Below are positions 24,101 to 26,486 of a stretch of 26,486 nt of DNA, piece after piece. This DNA is from Kipferlia bialata. Taxonomy: Eukaryota; Fornicata. A program made the translations under genes and the position numbers. The notes under the pieces were generated by a model. It did no database searches and was not told the DNA's origin. It was given only the letters and a program-made list of their open reading frames with translations. Location of the stretch: the NCBI GenBank assembly GCA_003568945.1, contig BDIP01000026.1, positions 16,361 to 42,846 of the forward strand, in the 5' to 3' direction. Positions within the stretch are counted from its first letter, which is position 1. Each line of letters starts with the position of its first letter.

Positions 24101-25733
24101 TATACTACACGATAGTAGCGTTACCTACATGATACCTCTGACATCCAGGTAACATGACTGCCGGCCGCCGTCTGACATCCTTTGTCGTCTTTGTCATCTC
24201 TCTCTTCCTCGCCAGTGCCGTCTTCTTCAGAGTCGATTGCGAACAGGGGTAAGTCTGTACCTTCTACGCTATAGTTAGCACCTACGCGGTTGGATATGCC
24301 GGTGTCTAACAACAGTGTGGCTAGACCTGGGGAGGAGGGTCTGACAGTGGATGAGGTGGTGTGTGTGCCATACACATGGAAGCAGACGCTGCTGATTGGA
24401 GTGGCAACAACAATAATAGGTACCATGTAAATACCACTACTCCTATACCAATATCGATATTAAACAGCACACCAATTTGTCTGACAGCAATTGTGACAAA
24501 GAGATATACTGACTGCCAGCTCTTCCCCCTGCCGCTCTCCTGAGGTTCCTCTTCTCCCACACCCTGCCCATAGGACAGACCAAGGAGGTATGTATACAAT
24601 ATATACAATACATACTCTGATTCATATGATCACTTATATTACATTTGCTCAAGAATAGAGTTACTACGTTAGACTACGTATACTATACTACTGACCAGAG
24701 GCCAAGTCCCTGGCGAATTGTCAAAACATAGCAAGTATACATTGCTTTCTATATATACTTATGTCATTCTAACCCCAGGCCAAGTGCCTGACCAAGCGGG
24801 ATTCTCAGAAGAGGCGCTGGTTCCAGAGGGTTATCATCAGGGTGAGTGAGTGCATGTCTCTTAGTACCTGTCACTCGACCAAGAGCGTTTGTAATATATG
24901 TTTACCCTAGGTCCTCAGTCTGGAGCTTCGTGCTGCCTGGGCCTTTGTCTGGTATGCGCTGGCATTCATGTGCATCATAGGTGATCCAATTTGTATTGTA
25001 TAGTTGTATTTGTATAGTTCTTCTGTATGATATAGGTACTTGCTTATCTTCCTTGTATTCACCAGATACTAGCATTCCTGTGCATCGCAAGTAAAGTACA
25101 CGTCTATATATACATTATAGAGTCAGATTCACGCTCTTATTATATACACCTCGCTCTTACTCCCAGGTGGCTCCTTTATGGTCATCCTCTACAGCTCCAA
25201 GTTCGCACAGGAGGTAAGGAGTGAGGTTCTATATATACATGATCTGTCTCATATTATGTCGTCACCATATGCTGGAATAGATACACACACTTATCCTAGG
25301 TCGGCAGACACTGGCTGGTGGCCAACGTTGTGTCAGTTCTGCAGGACACACTGATCAATGAGGTGAGTGATAGTGTTAGCGGCTGAGACAGGAATAACTT
25401 CTTATATACGAGTAGACATACAGTAGAGCCTATATGTGTGTCTAACACGCAGTCAATCAAGCTAGTGGGTCAAACCCTCTTCACCATGTATATTCATACA
25501 TAAGTATTCAAATCTATATATATCGAAGTATTTAGTTCTGTCACCCCCAGCCCATCAAGCAGGTAGGTCAGACCCTATATTTTTGCCCTATGTACACTAT
25601 ATATAAGAATAGTGTATCCACTCACCTTCAGCCCATCAAGCTAGTGGGCCAGACCCTCTTCACCCTCTTTGTGGCCAAGTGGCAGATACTGCCCGGGGTC
25701 TTTGGGTTCCTCATGGACGTCGGTTTCCTCTAG
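143..25733 (+). CDS. Giant polycystin-1-like REJ/GAIN receptor, 42 exons, 5'-partial
   Basis: One spliced gene fills the window. I joined 42 exons by hand using GT(or GC)...AG boundaries, frame continuity and continuity of the repeated protein domains. Exon lengths sum to 19,785 nt, exactly 6,595 codons including TAG at 25731-25733, and every junction keeps phase. Domain order (residues of the visible part): divergent filamin-type Ig-like domains (1-723), 24 Ig-like domains in a four-domain higher-order repeat (724-3315), EGF-like (3413-3442), mixed beta-sandwich and cadherin-like domains with a second EGF (3443-5200), REJ-like (about 5219-5743), GAIN-like with GPS (to about 6091), and five membrane segments (6114 to about 6580). 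No signal peptide is visible because the first exon opens at a 3' splice site, so the start lies upstream. Likely a plasma-membrane adhesion or mechanosensory receptor (inference). Gene finders would probably split it at the first ATG of each long ORF, which lies inside an intron for both giant exons or just downstream. Confidence is high for one gene and moderate for some small boundaries. Confidence 0.82.
235..545 (+). repeat. 311-bp intron with decayed copies of both flanking exon edges
   Basis: AT-rich after the donor. At 327-384 there is a diverged copy of the end of exon 1 (179-234), ending in the same ACAGT|GTATGT donor form, offset 150. At 466 a copy of the exon 2 start follows CTGATAATCAG, offset 80 from the real CTGACCATCAG at 545. 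No further gene seen. Confidence 0.6.
1116..1430 (+). repeat. Four tandem copies of an exon start with acceptor
   Basis: Copies begin at 1116, 1210, 1296 and 1389 (spacing 94, 86, 93). The last is the true start of exon 4. The copy at 1296 shares its first 20 nt exactly with exon 4; that at 1116 matches about 35 of 41 nt; that at 1210 is much decayed. Each is preceded by a CTNAN...CAG-type acceptor. They fill the 420-bp intron 969-1388. Confidence 0.85.
2027..2062. repeat. (AT)18 microsatellite
   Basis: Perfect AT dinucleotide run in intron 1787-2073, just before the acceptor CTCACCTTAG of exon 6. A (TG) run lies at 1941-1957 in the same 287-bp intron, which also holds a copy of the exon 5 end (TATCGACCTA near 1915, offset 140). 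Confidence 0.95.
2415..2534 (+). repeat. Duplicated start of exon 8 (93-bp offset)
   Basis: The first 27 nt of exon 8 (2508 onward, beginning GCCACCACCACCATGG) occur identically at 2415-2441, after their own acceptor CTGACCCCCTAG. The 93-nt interval is an open frame in phase with exon 8. Confidence 0.9.
2542..3010 (+). repeat. 111-bp tandem array from the end of exon 8
   Basis: ATGGAGTGGCAGTGG starts at 2542, 2653, 2764 and 2875 (exact 111-bp period) and a decayed fifth at 2991 (116). Each unit holds about 37 nt of exon end plus the GTATTTGTC-type donor and the start of the intron. 111 is 37 codons, and units 2-4 form one open frame; a single TAA in unit 1 separates them from exon 8. No acceptor precedes units 2-4, so I keep them in the 662-bp intron 2580-3241. 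The rest of that intron (3011-3241) shows only pyrimidine-rich sequence and a weak acceptor copy at 3203. Confidence 0.85.
3600..3815 (+). repeat. Three copies of the start of exon 11
   Basis: GATGCCGGTGCCACCTGGAT begins at 3600 and 3784 (true exon) with a diverged copy at 3689 (spacing 89 and 95). The first copy has lost its AG; the second keeps AAAG. They explain why intron 3460-3783 is 324 bp. A (CT)15 run lies between copies 1 and 2. Confidence 0.82.
3631..3660. repeat. (CT)15 microsatellite
   Basis: Perfect CT dinucleotide run inside intron 3460-3783, between two decayed copies of the start of exon 11. Confidence 0.95.
4132..4310 (+). repeat. Two copies of the end of exon 12 with donor
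   Basis: About 45 nt (GCCAACACAGTGGCACACGC...) at 4132 and again at 4237, offset 105. Both end ATTGAG|GTA. Just after each donor the intron reads GAT GCA TA, the same codons as the D-A-Y motif of the next protein block, so the unit probably came from coding sequence. Confidence 0.78.
5301..5410 (+). repeat. Decayed copy of the end of exon 18
   Basis: The 30 nt from 5301 (GAGATGGACGTGTTTGTGAC...) match 23 of 30 at 5381, offset 80. The donor GGTACT has become CGTACT in the copy. Lies in intron 5326-5457. Confidence 0.6.
6212..13985 (+). repeat. Six-copy higher-order repeat of a four-domain unit (about 1.3 kb)
   Basis: Domains cycle in four types. D: NPD.......DACGN (Cys before Gly). A: CSIT..GLS.HVAGT...D.YGNPVTTG with GYSGATS. 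B: A.GTTTYTH...DI.AG.....V.DVYGN. C: YSDGT..YTH....H.AC....A...D.YGN..., ending HFGVVG.YTLTL. Units start near 6212, 7466, 8796, 10105, 11426 and 12706, and the sixth ends near 13985, so periods are about 1,254-1,330 bp. Divergence between copies is clear at the DNA level, and no copy is broken. The array must have grown by duplication of whole four-domain blocks. A-, B- and C-like domains also occur upstream in exons 9-22. Confidence 0.82.
6212..14347 (+). CDS. Exon 23: 8.1-kb exon, 24 filamin-type Ig-like domains
   Basis: An uninterrupted 8,136-nt exon (residues 724-3435). Each domain is about 100-115 residues and follows the pattern: C or THI start, HVAGT-like turn, L.L.A.V.D.YGN.., V.V.V.SGP.GY, YTL.Y...G.Y, then G.YTL.L.VDGV.. 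and a V.PG linker. This resembles filamin/ABP280-type or bacterial Big-type Ig-like repeats; I favour filamin-type from the D.YGN and G.YT(L/V) positions. It then carries a Cys-rich spacer (about 13985-14270) and the first part of an EGF domain. The ATG at 6184 is inside the preceding intron and is not the start: the exon opens after the CTCACCCTCAG acceptor, completing a G|TG codon. No stop codon or frameshift over 8 kb, so the gene is under selection. Role inferred: extended extracellular stalk or ligand-binding array. Confidence 0.9.
14278..14440 (+). other. EGF-like domain 1, split by an intron
   Basis: Residues about 3413-3442. The pattern is C-S-C-G-D-H-G-E-C ... C-E-C-H-P-G | W-D-G-R-E-C. 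The intron 14348-14420 (GTATGT...CTGACACCTAG, 73 bp) divides the conserved Gly codon before Trp. Rejoining it restores the classic C.C..GW.G..C ending, which is strong support for this splice and for fusing the two giant ORFs. Confidence 0.9.
14421..21556 (+). CDS. Exon 24: 7.1-kb exon, EGF, cadherin-like and REJ domains
   Basis: A 7,136-nt exon (residues 3436-5814). It opens after CTGACACCTAG and completes a Gly codon of the split EGF domain, so the ATG at 14489 is internal. In order: end of EGF1; Ig-like domains (for example ISAYVLDVYGNVIP near 17500); a second EGF (16643-16732); several cadherin-like or CSPG-like sandwiches with the pattern G.L.L...ITLTG....L...LYYVP..GYSG.D (clearest at 18630-19067); then a REJ-like region (about 19770-21340). 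Unlike exon 23 the domains are individually diverged and not in a regular higher-order unit. The exon ends CTG|GTATGT, phase 0. It lies between the repeat stalk and the GAIN/GPS region. Confidence 0.88.
16643..16732 (+). other. EGF-like domain 2
   Basis: Residues about 4177-4207: CGTQCNSGICVLESGE, then CMCPAQYFDPYC. Six cysteines with EGF spacing; the usual Gly-Trp after the fifth Cys is replaced by Gln-Tyr-Phe. It separates two blocks of Ig-like and cadherin-like domains inside exon 24. Confidence 0.8.
17800..19067 (+). other. Cadherin-like / CSPG-like sandwich domains
   Basis: Two clear copies at about 17800-18200 and 18630-19067, with a related one near 15600-16030. Shared pattern: a beta strand with G-x-F/L (GSFTLHSD; GTLSLEA; QGAFREG), then ITLTGPAS or IDLSGTVS, a helix with L...L (STLFDSLYYVP), and an ending GYSGEDSIHVHVAD. 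The Y-x-P...G.D pattern resembles bacterial-type cadherin-like repeats (the seven-residue ending GxDxhxhxxxD). Function inferred: adhesion or spacer. Confidence 0.6.
19770..21340 (+). other. REJ-like region
   Basis: Residues about 5219-5743. Features typical of the receptor-for-egg-jelly module of polycystin-1 relatives: IYYEWSISN, LSFDILSVLRAGYSYTLTLR, a set of PKD-like sandwiches with Trp/Cys (YTWGCAGPDC, YEWMVPEAF, YECEWSQTGGEDLDF), LPVSEYAFTLTCTD, and finally LYITASDWVVSSGFGPLSYT, which matches the W..... PL.Y.F signature near the end of REJ. Its position just before GAIN/GPS is as in polycystin-1 and REJ proteins. Confidence 0.75.
21644..22552 (+). CDS. Exons 25-26: GAIN-like region and GPS
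   Basis: Exons 21644-21980 and 22034-22552 (residues 5815-6099). Exon 25 is helix-prone (TMDDLATLSEVGELLTHLST, and SLAKNLSSTM), as expected for the helical GAIN subdomain A. Exon 26 carries KKFAEDGNS and beta-rich segments such as FYSGMTSIVLLDDAEEVEV and PVTIKIPLTSL, then the GPS. Junction logic: exon 25 ends GCA G|GTGTG, exon 26 opens GA CAG after CTAACCTTAG. In adhesion GPCRs and polycystin-1 the GAIN domain self-cleaves at the GPS and stays non-covalently bound; whether this one cleaves is unknown. Confidence 0.72.
22361..22527 (+). other. GPS-like motif with His-Phe-Thr cleavage tripeptide
   Basis: The motif runs from LEECTNLNATLLVKAWDGEA to VHFTSFTAFFHQYG. It keeps the Trp residues (AWDGEAW, MEWDG) and the end H-F-T-S-F, where cleavage would fall between Phe6080 and Thr6081. 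Only one Cys remains, so the two canonical disulfides of GPS motifs are absent. TM1 begins about 33 residues later, leaving a short tethered peptide. Known family: GAIN/GPS autoproteolysis at H-L/F-S/T. Activity here is not shown. Confidence 0.65.
22609..25733 (+). CDS. Exons 27-42: five-helix polycystin-1-like membrane module
   Basis: Exons: 22609-22727, 22814-22913, 22970-23055, 23128-23182, 23266-23410, 23547-23666, 23775-23865, 23938-24091, 24149-24248, 24316-24419, 24520-24587, 24779-24841, 24911-24980, 25167-25213, 25300-25362, 25632-25733 (residues 6100-6594). TM1 follows the GPS; a loop of about 250 residues follows; then NLLEKHELVSMM plus RRLTSFVVFVISLFLA (TM2), PYTWKQTLLIGVATTII plus ALPPAALLRFLF (TM3), AFVWYALAFMCII plus GSFMVILYSSKF (TM4), and HWLVANVVSVLQDTLINE plus PIKLVGQ (TM5). 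The W-L...S-.-Q-D...I-N-x-P-I/L-K signature and Pro-rich TM3 followed by LF are typical of the first half of polycystin-1-family membrane regions. The protein stops 33 codons after PIK. No PLAT and no polycystin/TRP channel domain are visible. Confidence 0.78.
22650..22712 (+). other. TM1
   Basis: Residues about 6114-6134, PLMILGGCLSMYIGLMIAIH. A single strongly hydrophobic span just after the GPS, followed by exon 28 with KTRKEK, a positive stretch that suggests the loop is cytoplasmic. Confidence 0.8.
23411..23439 (+). promoter_or_regulatory. Hairpin overlapping a 5' splice site
   Basis: The donor of intron 23411-23546 begins GTAGTATAGTG. AGTATAGTG (23413-23421) and CACTATACT (23426-23434) form a perfect 9-bp stem with loop CCCA; CTAC at 23436-23439 can extend pairing to the GTAG of the donor with a small bulge. 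It could mask the splice site. The acceptor is CTAACCCCCCAG. Confidence 0.5.
23884..23919. repeat. (TA)n(GT)n microsatellite
   Basis: TA-rich sequence followed by about nine GT units in intron 23866-23937. This intron ends ATATAATAG, one of the few acceptors here without a CTNAC motif. Confidence 0.9.
24701..24805 (+). repeat. Decayed copy of the start of exon 38
   Basis: GCCAAGTCCCTGGCGAA at 24701 resembles the true exon start GCCAAGTGCCTGACCAA at 24779, offset 78. The copy follows CTGACCAGAG. It accounts for the 191-bp length of intron 24588-24778. Confidence 0.65.
24961..25091 (+). repeat. Copy of the end of exon 39 inside the next intron
   Basis: GGCATTCATGTGCATCATAG ends exon 39 (24961-24980). 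A diverged version, AGCATTCCTGTGCATCGCAA, lies at 25071-25090 and is followed by a donor-like GTAAAG. Offset 110. Intron 24981-25166 is 186 bp. Confidence 0.72.
25453..25660 (+). repeat. Three copies of the start of the last exon
   Basis: Copies begin at 25453, 25551 and 25632 (spacing 98 and 81), each after an acceptor: TCTAACACGCAG, TCACCCCCAG and CTCACCTTCAG. Copy 1 encodes SIKLVGQTLFTMYIHT then TAA at 25501; copy 2 encodes PIKQVGQTLYF and stays open for 81 nt into copy 3; copy 3 encodes PIKLVGQTLFTLFVAKW and is taken as the exon because it continues for 33 codons. Confidence 0.85.
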
Positions 25734-25825
25734 AGAGAGACTCAATCTCCTATCTTTAGAGGCACTCTGGGTAGACGTCATTTCTCCAACCAGACATGTT
25801 TTGGATGTCGGATACCTCTAGAGAA
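25716..25825 (+). repeat. Copy of the stop-codon region in the 3' flank
   Basis: GACGTCGGTTTCCTCTAGAG, which contains the stop codon, recurs as GATGTCGGATACCTCTAGAG at 25804, offset 88. It lies downstream of the coding end, so the duplication process is not limited to splice sites. Confidence 0.7.
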
Positions 25826-26177
25826 CCTCGGTTTGAGGTCCTCAAGGATGTCTCCGATATCTCACAACACATTCAATAGACACCTTTTCTACTACATGTG
25901 AGTACATTCCACAGAGAGAGAAGAAAGAGTTCACCGTGCCCACCATTCTTCATACCTCACTGACTGAGAGGGAATACGAGACGAATGACACTTTACCCAC
26001 ACTTGTGCGGCCAACTGACCTTCTTGCAATTTTGCCAAACAAAAGGGTTCACTACAATAATCGTTTTCTCCAAAGATATGATAGGACGTATCTCTCCAGT
26101 CCCCTGATCTCCATCTTCTGTACACCTGGACGAAAGGACTCTCATCCACACCTACGGCCCAACCTACCGTATCCATA
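25734..26177. other. Intergenic region
   Basis: 444 bp between the stop codon and the next likely ATG. It holds the stop-region copy (to 25825), a short palindrome TTGAGGTCCTCAA (25833-25845), and otherwise no clear signal. No AATAAA is present, and no promoter element I can name. An 80-codon open frame from about 25936 starts with GTG, is not repeat-related and has no support. Confidence 0.6.
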
Positions 26178-26319
26178 ATGGCACGCAAACCTCCCCCTCC
26201 CGATCGTCTCCTGGCCTCTGGTCTTCCTGCCTCTCTGTGGGATGAGACCTTCCCCAGTCTGGATGCACTGCTAGAGTGTATGAATGCAGCGACATGTGGG
26301 GACTGGCGACGCACAGGAG
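26178..26319 (+). CDS. First exon of an unrecognised downstream gene, 3'-partial
   Basis: ATG at 26178 opens 47 codons plus one base, ending at a GTAGGA donor at 26320. The protein begins MARKPPPPDRLLASG and includes SLWDETFPSLDALLEC and CGDWRRTG. I do not recognise the family. Support: clean ATG context, typical donor, and a duplicated copy of the exon end downstream, as seen in the gene before it. The rest lies beyond the window. It could also be an internal exon, but no acceptor precedes the ATG closely. Confidence 0.5.
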
Positions 26320-26399
26320 GTAGGATATGTTTGTATAGAGAGAGAGAGAGAGAGAGAGAGCATGTAGCTACATGTGGGGACTGGCGACGAACAGCAGGT
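26292..26399 (+). repeat. Copy of the exon end of the downstream gene
   Basis: ACATGTGGGGACTGGCGACG occurs at 26292 and again at 26370, offset 78. The second copy ends ACAGCAG|GTATGG, also a good donor. An (AG) run (about 26337-26360) lies between. Same type of exon-edge duplication as in the giant gene. Confidence 0.85.
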
Positions 26400-26439
26400 A
26401 TGGTACAAGTGCACTTACTCATATACATATGGTACCCAT

Positions 26440-26466
26440 CCCCCCCCCCCCCCCCCCCCCCCCCCC
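26440..26466. repeat. Poly-C run at contig end
   Basis: 27 consecutive C, followed by AG and more C-rich sequence. It looks like the pyrimidine tract and acceptor of an intron of the downstream gene. With the 15-C run at 24-38 it marks both contig ends. Confidence 0.85.
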
Positions 26467-26486
26467 AGCCCCCCACCCCCCACACC

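Larger units (their letters stand above)
24172..25733 (+). other. TM2-TM5 of polycystin-1 type, then stop
   Basis: TM2 24172-24228 (LTSFVVFVISLFLASAVFF); TM3 24386-24542 across an intron (TLLIGVATTII, then ALPPAALL); TM4 24935-25192 across an intron; TM5 from 25312 into the last exon. The basic linker KRDSQKRRWFQR precedes TM4. In polycystin-1 the equivalent of TM5 is followed by six more helices forming the channel-like half; here the coding ends with GVFGFLMDVGFL and TAG. Confidence 0.75.

Noticed and set aside
25936-26178. 80-codon plus-strand ORF before the downstream gene
   Set aside because: No ATG start, no splice context, no recognisable motif; probably chance in the intergenic region.
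25931-26485. Minus-strand 184-codon ORF
   Set aside because: It runs through the poly-C, AG and duplicated-exon sequence, is low complexity, and overlaps a better plus-strand exon.
1-26486. Mobile elements, tRNA or rRNA genes
   Set aside because: No transposase, reverse transcriptase, terminal inverted repeats or cloverleaf/rRNA-like sequence was recognised on either strand.

Overview
ORGANISM. This is an intron-dense eukaryotic contig. Exons alternate with short introns (about 48-90 bp when simple), and most 3' splice sites carry a branch-point-like CTNAC only a few bases before the AG. That compact acceptor is known from metamonads such as Giardia and Trichomonas. The very high intron count, giant surface-protein gene, moderate GC and standard stop codons best fit a free-living fornicate metamonad such as Kipferlia bialata. 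The species is an inference that I could not check. Both window ends lie in or beside poly-C tracts, so the contig probably stops where assembly failed.

LAYOUT. Nearly the whole window is one plus-strand gene. I built a model by hand with 42 exons (143-25733). Every junction keeps phase, the exons sum to 19,785 nt (6,595 codons including the TAG stop), and the 5' end runs off the window. (1) 143-6131: 22 small exons encode divergent filamin-type Ig-like domains. (2) 6212-14347: one 8.1-kb exon encodes 24 Ig-like domains arranged as six copies of a four-domain unit of about 1.3 kb, then the start of an EGF domain. (3) 14421-21556: one 7.1-kb exon encodes the rest of that EGF, more beta-sandwich and cadherin-like domains, a second EGF and a REJ-like region. 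(4) 21644-22552: a GAIN-like region and a cysteine-poor GPS ending in His-Phe-Thr. (5) 22609-25733: 16 small exons encode TM1, a long acidic Ser-rich loop, and four more membrane segments that match the front half of the polycystin-1 membrane region. The protein stops where the channel half of polycystin-1 would begin. (6) 25734-26177: intergenic. (7) 26178-26319: probable first exon of a second, unrecognised gene.

HOW IT WORKS TOGETHER. The protein looks like a giant adhesion or mechanosensory receptor: thousands of residues of extracellular beta-sandwich repeats, then REJ, GAIN/GPS, and a five-helix membrane module with no PLAT domain and no pore.

MOST NOTABLE NON-CODING SIGNAL. Almost every unusually long intron contains one or more decayed copies of the adjoining exon edge, with its splice site, repeated at about 78-150 bp. 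There are more than a dozen such cases, including one over the stop codon and one in the second gene. Several copies keep a good splice site and an open frame, so they could make alternative isoforms, including three different C termini. All domain calls come from reading motifs by eye, not from searches.
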